A stretch of DNA of 64,000 nucleotides from Antedon mediterranea (Eukaryota; Echinodermata; Crinoidea; Comatulida; Antedonidae). Location: positions 16,216,101 to 16,280,100 of the forward strand of contig NC_092677.1 in assembly GCF_964355755.1 (NCBI RefSeq). Direction: 5' to 3'. The position numbers were made by a program, and so were the translations under genes. Below, piece after piece: positions 22,401-35,600 of this stretch. The notes under the pieces were generated by a model that saw only the letters and a program-made list of their open reading frames with translations, had not been told where the DNA came from and searched no databases. Within the stretch, counting starts at the first letter, position 1. Every line of letters begins with the position of its first letter.

Positions 22401-23158
22401 ACATCAAACTCCTGTTTACACCGCATTTTATAATGACATTTTATTCTGTATATTTAATCTGATCACAATTGTATTTATTAATATTAATATATTAAATTTA
22501 TATAATTCAATTACAATTCTTAAATATAAATAACAAACCAAAACAAATTTTAATTACATATCTTTTTCATTGCTTAATTAATTTGATTAAAATTAGATTA
22601 GGCATTTATTAATTGATGACACTCAAGGCATATTTGACTGGAAATAGATGTTTCTGGACGGAAACACAATCTTTGTTTATTTAAAAACTATCAATACAAA
22701 CTGTATATACACTATTCTATTAACGTAAAACCTAAATAAAGCATATTTACAAGGTAAACAGTGTAAATATTAATGTACACTCTGTAATTGTTCACTTTAA
22801 ATGCTGAATAAAGAAAAATAGAAAACTTGGAATGTGATCATTTCCATATATAATAAAATAATGTCTTAATTATTAATTGGAAGGGTATTATTTTATGTTT
22901 GACCAATAAAATTACCACAATAATTGATACGCACAAATGTTTATATTTTTTAAGTAACAGTTTAATAAAAATTTATCTCCAATAAATTAGTCTTCGCAAT
23001 ATTTGTAATGATTTAGACAATGTTTGTAGATCATTATACCTTTTTAAAATGTTATGTTATTGTATTTGTACAGTGCTTCTCATTCCATATTTTTAAACAA
23101 ATAAAATTATACTTTGCTGTTACATAGTAAATATGAAATTATGTAAAGTTTCTTTGTC
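22401..23158 (-). other. Probable HYDIN 3' UTR and downstream flank
   Basis: AT-rich, no frames. On the minus strand candidate poly(A) signals downstream of the stop are ATTAAA (22961-22966) and AATAAA (22676-22681, 22606-22611 and near 22472). I cannot tell which one is used. Confidence 0.4.
22676..22681 (-). terminator. Candidate poly(A) signal AATAAA for HYDIN
   Basis: TTTATT on the plus strand reads AATAAA in the gene sense, about 480 bases after the stop codon. AATAAA-like hexamers are common by chance in such AT-rich DNA, so this is only a candidate. Confidence 0.25.
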
Positions 23159-23644
23159 CTAAGGTGTCACACCGCGTACGTAATATGTCCAAGACACGCT
23201 CGATGCCCCACCGGCAGACCTTGGACATGTCACCAATAGCTTTCCCATTTTTGGAGCCTTCGTACCATCCTGATTGCCTTCAAATGCAACAATAATATTG
23301 TGCGTCTTCTTACCACGGATTGTATCCCCGGGCTTACACGAGAATGCTGGATTATCCAATTGGAATGTGAATGCGGTGGAATGTGGGAATACGTTTCGGA
23401 AGGGAATTGATGCCGTTGAATTAGCTTTGATAGTGTACGGTCCTTGTGGTTTTGGTGCTATGCAAGTGCCAAACAGTGGGAATGTATATTCACCGGCAGT
23501 GGGTGAGCTTACCATTAGCGTGGCACGGGTCTCACCCAGACGGGATGGTTCAAAGGTCACATCTAGGTTTACCTCGGTTCCGCCTCCTGCTGACCCTGGA
23601 GCCGCCATCACTGTTTTGTCACAGTGGAATTCATTGCTATCAAT
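23159..23644 (-). CDS. HYDIN: HYDIN exon 70 of this window (last, with stop)
   Basis: Acceptor ataatag, phase 0. Begins IDSNEFHCDKTVMAAPGSAG and ends TYYVRGVTP with TAG at 23159-23161. Contains PLFGTCIAPKPQGPYTIKA, a terminal Ig-like domain. Confidence 0.93.
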   Translation of the reverse strand: MDSNEFHCDKTVMAAPGSAGGGTEVNLDVTFEPSRLGETRATLMVSSPTAGEYTFPLFGTCIAPKPQGPYTIKANSTASIPFRNVFPHSTAFTFQLDNPAFSCKPGDTIRGKKTHNIIVAFEGNQDGTKAPKMGKLLVTCPRSAGGASSVSWTYYVRGVTP

Positions 23645-26600
23645 CTATTATAAAAAGAACAAATACATCTTGCATTTTAATAGTATTCTTCAATTTCTCT
23701 GAACGAGCAGAATCATCTAGAAAACGTGAAGCAATGCAAGAGTAAATGTTATAACACACCTAAGTGTACCCCTCACATTTGATTGGTTGATTATATTATC
23801 ACATGTCAGTATTAGGTGGTACATACATTGTACGTTCAAGCATGGAGGTATCTTTTTTATACCTCCACGTTCAGCAGGTTTTTGTAGGTAAGGTTGGCGA
23901 TTGTTGAATGTGTACAACGAGGCATTACATTTTCCAACTCATAAAAATATTCTCTACATTTTACTCATTTAAACATTCATTATTTGTACACAATATCAAA
24001 ATAACAATAGAACCATATTGTTCCTATACCTTGCATGTATACTCAGCCTTGACCTTGGCGTAGTTAACAAAGCGTGCAACTTGTACATGGTTGCCTCCAA
24101 GAGCAGACCGGAAATAGACAGCTTTCTCTGGGCCTGCAGCAGTAGCAGTCAGCTGCAAGCTGTACTGGTAAAGGCCTAATTCAGCACTCGTTAGGGTCAG
24201 TTTACCTTGAGTTGAGCCGATCTTAAGTGGGAGGTACTCAAACACAAGGCAACCCTGTAATTCAATCAACAATTTAAAAGAAAATGTAAAGATGACACTA
24301 CACATTTTGCAGAAATAAAGAATTTATGCTTTAAGATCATTGTTTTTTTGGTCTTAGAGGTTTATAAGCTACTTCTCCATATTTCATGTTGTAAAATACA
24401 ACAAACCTACATTAGGCAGCTTCCAAAATATACCTAATTTTCCTTTCTACACATTACAGAGATACACAAAAAGGATTTTTCAATTAAACTAAAAAAAAGT
24501 TACCCAGACTTCTTACCTCAGACTGTGGAGGAATAACAAGCTGTGTAGGCAGCATAATATCTGGTGACTGGCAGTTAGTCTGAAAGGTTACAGAGACAGC
24601 TAATGGGTTCTCCATCACAATGGTGTTAGACGTTGTCAATCGTACCGGAGTGGTCATCTCAATGGTGTTGATGATGTCTGGTGCAAGGCCTTTGAAAGTG
24701 ATGTAGTAAAACTGGAATTCGTTCGTCTGTTCATTCTTGAAAAGAACCTATAATGAATAAAAAGAGTATGTCATTTGGTGTATAATATTGTATATACGGA
24801 GTAAAACAACGACATGTTGCTCACAGTATTGCTTCTGTAACATGGAGCTGATATGGGTGTTAAGAATGAACTGAACACTAATAAGTAAGTATAAGTAATT
24901 GTAAAATACTGTCAGTGTACATTGGTAATAGCATAAGAGAGTGTTCACTATAACAATTAATTAGTCTGTATATTATGCACAGGGTATGTAGGAAGTAACA
25001 AAAGCAGTTATTGTTCCTTATGTACAGTAGTCCGTACCTTGGCAGCATAAGATGACTCTTTGTGGCAGTAGAAATTCAGTTTGTACTCTCGCTTAGCTAG
25101 GCCTGGTACATCAATGTAGTCTAAACCCTTAATGGTAGTGGCTGGGTCTAACTTATCTGGTTTTATCATCTCTATGTAAACCTTGAACCTGCAAGAATAA
25201 GAACATATAAGATGCATATTTCGGCGTTCAGATGGGACAGAAATTCGCCATTGCAATGATAAAAAACTTTGTACAAAAGATCATCTCCCAAAGTGCTGAT
25301 CATTTTTTCCTGTACATTCTGGGAGATATTTATACAAATCAATTAGTTTACCTCTGGGGTCGTTTCAACCAGTTTGACACAGCCAATAACTCTGTGTAGT
25401 GGGTCTTGCTAGGAACCTCTCGTTGTATGTTACCAGCTGGCTTTGGTGCCTCTGATACACCTGTAAGGTTGTATAGCAGACCATTGCCATCTGGGAGTGC
25501 AAAGAACACAGTGCCCTGTAAAAGAAAGTGTAAATTGATTGACTGACTATACTTATACAAGTCATCCAAAACTTTTCTAAATTTACATTTTCTATTCATT
25601 CACTAAATGAATGGAACTGAGGGTGCTGTTTTATCAGCATCTTATTTGGTCTTTTAAACTTGCTCTTTTAAACACAGAAATCATTGATGGGCGTCGTTTC
25701 TACAATCAAGTAAGTGAGTAAAGTAATTAAAAACAACAAGATCATAAAGAACACCTGTATGTCAAATGGAATGCCTTTACCAGACCCTACAGAATAAGTT
25801 TAAACTCCAAGTCTGAAGCATTTCTTTCAACAATCAAAAACAACTTACTGTATGCCTTTTCCCTTCATGTGTCATAATCAATGGTCTATAAGTAACCTCA
25901 AACGGTTTACTAGACTGTGCCTCTATTGCGATGCTCTCTGCTCCTGACCAATGTTCTCCTTCGATAATCGGTTTAAGCTGCCAACGGCGGTTTGTACGAT
26001 TGTGCAAGTTAAGTGAGCGTGTGTCTTTTACACGTACATGTGTGTTGAAGTGCAGAACCTCTTTCATCGGTGTGCAACCTATGCACATTCCAGTTAGGAC
26101 GAGCTTCAACGGTTTGCCACCCTCTATGTTGCAACGTAGTTTCTATAGATAACAAACAAAACAGAAATTGTATTCTGTAATATAAGTCTTATTGAGTCAA
26201 AGGGCCTGCAAACCATGGCAAAAATATCATTACACATGCAAGGAACATCTCAACAATAGTTCAGATGTGGAACAAGTTTTCTTGGATAAGGATATTTTAA
26301 CTGGAGGTCTAGTGACACCTGTTGCAGTGAAGTTGAACATATTAACATAGAGTATTTTTCAAAAGAGTAAAAAAGCTTCTGGTACACCATAGCCCTGTCA
26401 AAAGGATGACTGAAGAAGTGGCGACCTCAGATCAGTTAAGCTAACTAAGATTGTTTAGATAATCTCTGATACGTCCTGATATGAACATTATGTAGAATGA
26501 ACTAAATCTAAAACTTACATCATATCTAACATCATTACAGAGTTCTTGTGGCTGGAAGATAATCTCAAATGAGACGGTCATACCAGGAGAGATGTATCCT

Positions 26601-29600
26601 GCAACAGGACTAATGCTGAAGTCTGGTGCAAACTTTTCAAGGTTCCACTTAAACCTGGAAAATAGACAAATATGATACATAACTTTAATAGTTTCAAAAT
26701 TACCATGAAACATTCTTGTTAAGATTATTATTCTTTTGGATTATTCTGTATTTCTTTACAATATGCAAATGATTTATTTGACTTACGCTGCTCCAATGTC
26801 TCCAGTGTTGTACATCAACAACTTTCTTGTGGTACTGCTCCTCATGGATACAGCTCCAAATGGTATGGAATCCTGGTCTAGAGTAATCTCAATGCCCTGA
26901 CAGGATCCATTAACAACAAACAAGGGTTGGGACAGTCCTTCACATTCCAACATCACCTAAACAACATTAAAATATTTCATATAAGTCCTACCTACTGATA
27001 GCCATTGGGAGACATTTAATATTAAAGAATTGATAGCTATTGGGAGATATTTAATATTAAAGAATTGATAGCTATTGGGAGATATTTGTTTTCAACTTTT
27101 AGTTGTGCAACACTGACATAAGATACACTTCTATTGGTGTATGGCAATTTTATATAAAATATCTCATATAAAAAATATAAATATATTATTCAAAGAATAA
27201 CAAGATACATATTAACAAATACACATTATTCTCTGAGTTGTGCAGGCAATATTTTACCAGTTCATGAATTAACACCATGGTTTGTGAGATTTTGATGAAC
27301 CCATCGTTTCAGTAATAAATTATTACGTCTATGGTTTTTATTCTTTAATTTCTGGAAATATTGCCTGCACAGCCAGGTTCATTGGTCCAGAAGAGAAAAC
27401 AAAACTATATAATTAATCACCTCTTCAGTAAATTGCGGAATGCGACACTTTGGAGTGAACAGCATTTCAAGATCGTATGTTCCTCCTTTTGGTTTTAACG
27501 TGATTGAATGACTCGGTGCTAGCATTAACACGTTAGGCAGCTGCTGCAGAGCTTGGCTAAATGGTGTGATGACTACATTGAAAGTAATCGGCGCTGGGCT
27601 TTTGTTAACAATTGGTATGGTCTTCTTAACAGCTTTTCCGATGCGAAGTGCCCCCAAGTTTAAGTTCTTATCTTTTGGATTTGCTACCTCAACTCTCATC
27701 TCTGTGCCATGACCGAAGATTTCAATGTTTTGCCGAGATAATCCATTAACTTCAAATGGGATAGTTTCATGATACTTTGTTGCATCTCGTGGGTAGAAGG
27801 AAAAGTGTACATCGCAGCATTGGTCAGGCTGTAGAACCTGCGCACTAAAGTGTACATCCAGGAATGAAGTGCTGGTGTAATTACAATCAAGGCTACAACA
27901 ACAAAAAATAGCATAATTAATCACTCATCACGCAAATTAATGATTCAATTCAAGTTTTTATAAGTACAGGATAACTCAATAAACCGATTTGCTGTGGATT
28001 TCAGGTGAGGTAAAGGTCACCTCTTTAAATAAATGGAATTGACTTTATATAAAAAATTATGATGCAGATGAGGACATCCCTTTAAAATGGAACTGACTTT
28101 ACTTAAACAGTGAAAGAACTAATTTAAATAAAATGAAATAAAGGGTGAGGCCTGTCCTCTACTAAGTAGCTAAATTTATGGGTTACTGTACCTTATATCT
28201 TTGTTATCCTTGTTAGTGATTGTCAAGAGTACTGTGTGTGTTGGCATACCAGCGCGGTGTATGAAACACGGTCCAAAGTCATGTCTGGTAAATGAGAAAT
28301 GTAAGCTTGGTGACACACAACTGCCAACAATACTGATAGGGAAGCTTGGTCCACTTGCCACCTGAGAAACAATAGACATTTGAAGAGTGTAACAATCAAG
28401 TAGAAAGCATGAATTAACATACAGTATAAATCAATATTGGTTCAAGACACTCCTCAACCGTGTTAGAACACTTCCAGCTCATAAGCTCTTAAAAAGAATC
28501 CATGCATCTTCGAAAAGACTAGTGAGTTACCCCAGTGTTCTAATCCATTACAGCCCTTTTAGGCTAACAAAACTATCAGTTGAATCAAGTTGTTACAGAA
28601 ACTACAATAGTGGGATGCAAAAGAAACTAAACTAATATTTGTTAATGTTAATAAATTAATAAGTCTTCAGACGATTTGTAATTGATTTAATCTACTTAAT
28701 AGCCAATTAAATCATTCAGGAATATTTAAGTCTAATTTTTTAATTACAGTAAAATATAATAACCAAATTAAATTTACCTTCAGGAGAAGTTCAATTCCAC
28801 TAAGAATAGTAGTAGCTGTCGGTTTGAATGTCAGAACACACCGTTTGCGATCATTACATGACACACTGCCGTTCTCGGGGTTGATAAGTAAGTTACGTGC
28901 AAATTTTTTTCGAGACGTTAAACTCCATTCAAAATCAAAATTGAATTTGCCAGAGTTGATAATGAAGAAAGAGCGCACTGCTTTTTCATTGACTTCAATC
29001 TTTAAAAAGGAATAACGACATTATTTGTAAAATGCTCTTCTAAACATTAATACAAGAATAAAATGTTTTGAGTGAGGGGTACAGCATAATGGTTAAGCCT
29101 GTTTTCCTGTCGACGTTAAGTTACGTTGAGTTGCGTTGAGTTGACATATTCAACGATTTAACAGGAAAAGGGGGTAAAAATTAACGTTGAAAATCATTAA
29201 AATCTTAAATCGTTAAAGTTGAACCGAGTTCAACTTTAACGATTACGATCGTTACGATCGTTAAAACTGGCCAATCAAATGGTCCACAAATTACGTCATT
29301 GCAGTTTGTGAAAAAATAGGTACGCGCTGACAATTCTTGAATGTTTACAACGCGACGATGTTTTTCACCTTTTTTGTACACTTTTAAGGTCTGATATTTA
29401 AAAAAAACAAGTGAAAGTTAAATTAAATTATAATATTAAACCAATTAAATTTAATGTTTGTCTTTAGTGTAAGCCTAGATTAAGATATCAACGAAAGTAT
29501 GTCCTAGGCTGGGTTTAAGCATCAAAACCCGTAACTTTTTCAATTTTCACGCGGTCCCGGCTGCGCGTGGCCGGCCTTAGTTTTGCAACACTTCACGTCC

Positions 29601-32600
29601 GCGTGTCCCAGCAACGCTCGAGAGAACCAAGAAACTATGAACGATCGCGCAAAAATGTGTAAATATTAGCGGTGCGACTCGATCATCGTCATCGCTATTT
29701 TATTTTCAACTTCAACGATTTTAAACTCAATGCAACTCAACGTATTTCAACGTTGACAGGAAAACAGGCTTTAAGGTTATACAAAAGGTACGAGACATGT
29801 CTGTGCCACTATTACTTGTACCCTTAGTCAAATTGCATATACATCAGAGAGGTCCTGTGTAAATACATTGCACTTGTGTACGATAAATTATTTGGTACAC
29901 TGTTTGTGTTTCCCTGGTTTGCTGATTATGATTCTGTACTTGGTCCACATGAGAAAAAAAGATCTCCCAGTACAAAAAAGAAATAAATCAAAAAGTTAGA
30001 AATTTAATACTCATGTTGTCAGAGCATACTACCTCTCCAAAATTAATCTCATTGAGTCCTTTTGATGTCAGTTCAACTTTCTTGCCATGAGAGTCTTCAC
30101 AAAACAATGTAGCACACATTGAGTATCCTTCAGCTTTTATGTTCAACTGGATCGGTAGTGTCTTCTTACGAATGCTAACTTTAAGGTTAAAGTTCACTTC
30201 CTTTTGTTCACGAGGCACAAAGTGTACATTAATGGGTATCCTATAAATAAATAGATAATGACATTTAAATATATTTGGGGTTGTATATCCTACTGGTAAT
30301 ACATTTTACCTTACGACTCAAATTCTTCTTTCTAAGTAATTATATAATTGGTATAAAAATAAACACATATTTATATGTAGTTCATCTTACTTTGCATGTG
30401 CAGGAATAGTTCCATCCATTGGTGTGACTGTAACAAATGATGAGAACCCTTCAGAATGGCACGAGGTCTCATCGATGGAAAACTGGAACGGTTTGTTCTC
30501 ATTGTTGGTGAGGTATACAGTTTCCTCGGCAGCATTACCTATTGAAAGAAAAATTAAGTTTTGTATAACTATGACAAGATGTCCAATCCCAAACAAATTA
30601 CGATCTTGAAGTGAGCTATAATGGATCTAAGGTCAATATTCCTCCAGTTATTCTTATTTGTGTCGATTCCTACTCTTTCCAAAATGCACAGGGTTCTTTT
30701 TAAGTGCAAGTCAGACTTTTTATGCGAGAAGACTTTGATTGATCAGTGGCTGTGATGTACTAATACACCGGGGTAACCCCCTACTTGTCTCAAAAGATGT
30801 ACTAGGTTCTTTAAAATGCACACAAGCTAGATGTGTACACTGGACCTACGGTTTATAGTCTTTATCCGAGAAGACTCGTTCTACCACCAGAACCATGGAG
30901 TGAGTGAGCCTCGAACCCCTACCGATGTTATGGCTACATAATTACAGTTCCACTGTCTTAACCGCTTGGCCACTCACTCACTCATTTAACCGCTCAGGCC
31001 ACTCATCACTCATTTAACCGCTCGGCCACTCATCACTCATTTAACCGCTCGGCCACTCACTCACTCATTTAACCGCTCAGGCCACTCATCACTTCTGGTT
31101 CAACATATTAATGTAGAATAGCATACCAACCCTATTTCTGAAGTCTTCACAGATAATTCATTTTGGTCTTACCTAATAGTATAGATCTAAAGTTGATATG
31201 AGATCTATCCATAGATATGGCTGGTTCTCTTGCATTGCCTACTAACAGGAATGGAACTGAAATATTCTGCTCTGGAATGCTGAACCTCCAGAAGGACTCA
31301 ACAACATCCAGTTGATTTGGGATAAACTCAAAATATATCTGCAAAATGAAATATTGATATTCAAGATTGTTTGCTTGCTAGTTTATTCATGTTTGAATGG
31401 AATGGAACAATGTTCATATATTGCACAAAGAAACGGCAACAAGAAGGTCTACTGACCTCATACTTCTTTCCTGGATTGACAAATCCATTAGGAGTCAAAC
31501 AGTGGAATACATCTGGCTCTTTTGGATCCGGCTCATCTTCACATGTCCACAGGAAGTTGTATCCCTGACACGTTGGATTCACAATGAAGAAGTTCCGTGG
31601 ATTCTTCACATTCACACCAGTAGAATTGAATTCAATCACTCTTGTATTGGGGTCAAGAGTAGCACCTGGTGGTGCTCCTCCAGGACCTCGCAGCTCTGGA
31701 TTACGTCTGGCGCTAGTGACGTAGTCAGAGTCTTCTAGTTCAAAGTGACAGAATGGCATTACACTTTTGCCATGAACAGCAATCACTGGTCCTTGCTTAC
31801 CAGGTTCCAAATTTGGAATACTACACACAGAAAACAAAATCACATAATAATACTGTAAATATATAAAAGTAACAAAAAAAGAAAATTTTACAAATTACAC
31901 AAGAATAACAGTGTGTGAGTAATAGTACGGCATTATAATTTAGTAGTACTATTTTCTATCTTACTGTGGCAGAGACATAATTGACAATGGTAAGCAGTAT
32001 CATGTGCAGTAATCTCTCATCTCATAAAAATACAATGACCTCTGAAAAAACCTGGCAAACTTACCGACAGATCAGCCTTCCTTCATGTTCCTGGACATCC
32101 AATGGAGAAAAGTTTATGTTAAAGTTCTGTTTCTTGCCAGCTGGAATGGTTCCGACATCTGGTGTAATGGTGAATGGAAACACGTCTGGGACATCTGACA
32201 TGATGCCAGTGCTGCAACGTGATGGTAGTCTCATGTGGTCCTTATCAGCAAAGCTAACTGATTTCCTCTGAGCAAGTTCTTCCATAACTACTTGCCAACT
32301 GTAGTCAAGCTGAATGGAACCTTTGTTGGCTATGAAAAATCTAGTGACAATTCAAAAGAAAGAGAATGGATCTTGTAAAAAATGTTTAAATCCAGTCCCA
32401 GTTCATATGCAATAATACTCTTGACAAAATTCAATGAATAATGAGGGGTTGCAATAAATCCAGAATGAGAAGGGTTGTGTAATCCCAAAAAAGCAGCCTG
32501 ACTTACACTACAGGGTAGTCTACTTTACCAAACTGTTTGCAAACTCTGCGTTTGCCACTGTTTCTTTAAACTGTCTCTGTTAACTGGGTTGCTGAATTCC

Positions 32601-35600
32601 CAAACCTCCGCAAACCAGTATGTCAAGAAGGTGCATGGCCTAACCTCTGCAAACTTTGCCAACGTTTGTAAACTGGTCTACACTGCCAAAATCTTTTTTT
32701 TTTTAAAGAAATTATTTTGTAGTTATACAATCTTGAGTCAGCAAGACTTACGTGTATACTCTAGTCTGAAACATCAATGTGTCCTTGAAGTTGACTACAT
32801 CTGGCTTGCATTTGAATTTTGCATAATCAGAGTTTACACTGACACACAGTTCAATATCACGACTGGAATCTTCCATTATTGTATAGGTGGGTTCTGGTTC
32901 AGTTTCTATTACCTAAAAAGCAATTAAATGGATTCATAATTTTCATAATAAAATAATGTAGCAAAGTAAGCCAATTTCTATCATACATCATTGGGTGGTT
33001 TTCATTACTTCATAAGAAAAATAACCAACCTTTTTCTTTGAAGGCTTTGGAGCTTCCATCATCTCCTTCCTTAACATCTCTTCTTCAGATCTCTCCTTCT
33101 CCATTTGTTCTTGTGCAGCTGCTGCCGCCGCCGCAGCTGCTGCAGCACCTCTCTTGTTCTCTTTCTTTCCTTCCTTCTCATCCTTTTTGCCATCTTGTGT
33201 TGACTTGGGACGGTTGACCCCTTCAGCAGACGTGTTTGGTCGAGTAGGAATCTGAGAGATGTCAACCCATTTGACAGTTCTCAGACGATCATCCCAATCA
33301 GCAACCTAGGAATGTTATGAAAATGATTAAGATATACAAATGTCTTGTGTCTAGTATTGCTAAAATGGGAACATTTCAGCATATTTGGGATCTTCTGAAT
33401 CAGTTATATACAGTTGTTGTGGAGTCTCATAGAGAATTACAAGAATTATTGTACTTTATACCTCGTAGAACAAAATATGTACCTGGTCTATTGGTTTATC
33501 AAATTTAATCTTTGATATTTTAGAATTAATTGTTTCATTCTGCAAGGTGATTGGTTCATTAGTTTTAAAAGTAATAGCAACATCTTTAGCACATCCTGCA
33601 TGTAGGTGACCAACTGCTGGTAGAAATTTCAGTTGTGGATGTTCTGGCCATTGGAAGCGAACAGTGTCTGTCTTGCTGTGATTGGTCATAGTGAAAGTCA
33701 GCTGACGTTGTTCACCGATGTGGCAGTCTCGGAAGTGGATTAGATTAGATGGTGCCGCTGAAATTAATGTTTAGAAAGGGAAATTTACAAAACAAATATA
33801 ATTTCCATCATAATCATAAAGATGTGCAATCAGAACCATTTTGATGTATTTATGGAAAGGTTGGTGACAGCTTGACATGAAGTCTTTAGGTCATATAAAA
33901 GTTCATTTAGTCCACTTTGAATGTATAAAGTGCATTGGTAAATACAAACAAATATACCCACCTATCACTTCCTCATCTCCAATAAGATTTTCAATATCGT
34001 TATCATCAATGTAGCTATGTATATTGTCCAAAGTAATCTCATCTTGATAGCCTTCTCCAACCAGCTGCACTATTGTCTCCTCATACTGATTGTCCATTAC
34101 AGAGACCCTGATGGTGGCAGCACATCGGACTGGTTCCGACGGCTTGAAGATCACATCAAAGTTTGCAATCTCGTCTACACCGATGATTACTGAAGCAGTG
34201 TGAGGTCGCTTTACTGGTATTTCATCTGTAAGATACAGTATGAGTTCATATATGATACATTTATTCTACAAATCAGAAACAACATTGTTTTTACTCTTTT
34301 TATTTAGAATACTCACCATCAAATTCTGGGTTGTAGTCTGAAGCTAGTGGGTATATCAGGTTGGTATCACCACATGCTTTAAGAATGAATGAATTATCTG
34401 GGCTATCCAGGTCAATGTCAACCTATAAAACAAATAAGTGTTCACTATGGGTAATTGTAATATAACTGCTGGTTGTTTTAGCATAAAAATGACGACGATC
34501 TGAAGTTGAACACTCATCAATTTAAATCAATTGCTGAATTTACAAAATAAATAGAAGGCACGTACAGTATGTATGTCAATAAATAAAATACACTACTTGG
34601 TAAGGCTCAATATATTTCATGATAATTAACAATGTCCAAGAACAGTCTATGAATTACATAATGTTTGCTCCAGTATTTACAAAGTTCAAAGTTACATTGC
34701 TAAACTTTACCCTAAACCTAAAGTTACTTAGTGTTACTTGTCCAGCAATAATTGTAACATTGATCAAATCAGGAATTCAGAACACTTACCTTACTTGGAA
34801 GTGTTCCCTCATTCTTTAGTGAGAATGGCAAACTTTGAGTTCTTTCAACAAGAATTTGTGAAAATAGCAGTATAGGATTGCCCTTCTTGTTGCGAATATT
34901 AGGCTTTGCTACCGTGATCCTAGGTAGGTTCCCTTCACCTTGCACCTCAAAGTTCAGGTTCTTCTGCTTGGCTTGTGCCCCGGACAACCCATCAACTGCA
35001 ACTTCAAAATTCCCTGTGTAGGTCTAATTAAATTTAAAATAAATGAACAATTAGTCCCATAATTTGTTAATTTGTCAACTTTTTGTTCATTACAGTAGAG
35101 TGAATTATATTAGTGTACTATTAAACATTAAGATTAGTGCTTATTGGACTTATTTCTAACCAAATGCGATTTCCTGCATTTTTTAAGATGCAAACAATAA
35201 CAATATCATCCAACACTTTAGTAATAGTATCATAGATCATAATCGGTTTACATTACTGCTAGGTTAAAAAGCTAAGCTACAGTACACCACTATAATCTCA
35301 ATCTGCCTACCTGCATAGATGGAGGTGAAAACATCACTTCAGCATACACATGGCTGTGTGCTGGAATGCATGCCCTGCTAGGCTCAACTTCAAATATATC
35401 TTGTAGTTTGGATGATGCCTTGAATGAATTCAACTTACAGGTGAACAGAACATCACAAGCAATCTTATTACGATTCATAATCTTAAACCGTGCTTTAGAC
35501 CTTCGTCCGACCAGAACATTTCCAAAGAGGAACCGGTTCTCGTCTTCACCATATACACCACCACTCTCCATACCCAACTGATGATTGTTGAGGAATACAC

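Noticed and set aside
23274-23745. Plus-strand ORFs opposite the last HYDIN exon
   Set aside because: Antisense shadows of conserved coding sequence.
33071-33265. Arg/Lys-rich minus-strand ORF
   Set aside because: It is an out-of-frame shadow of HYDIN exon 53, whose true frame is fixed by the phases of its neighbours.
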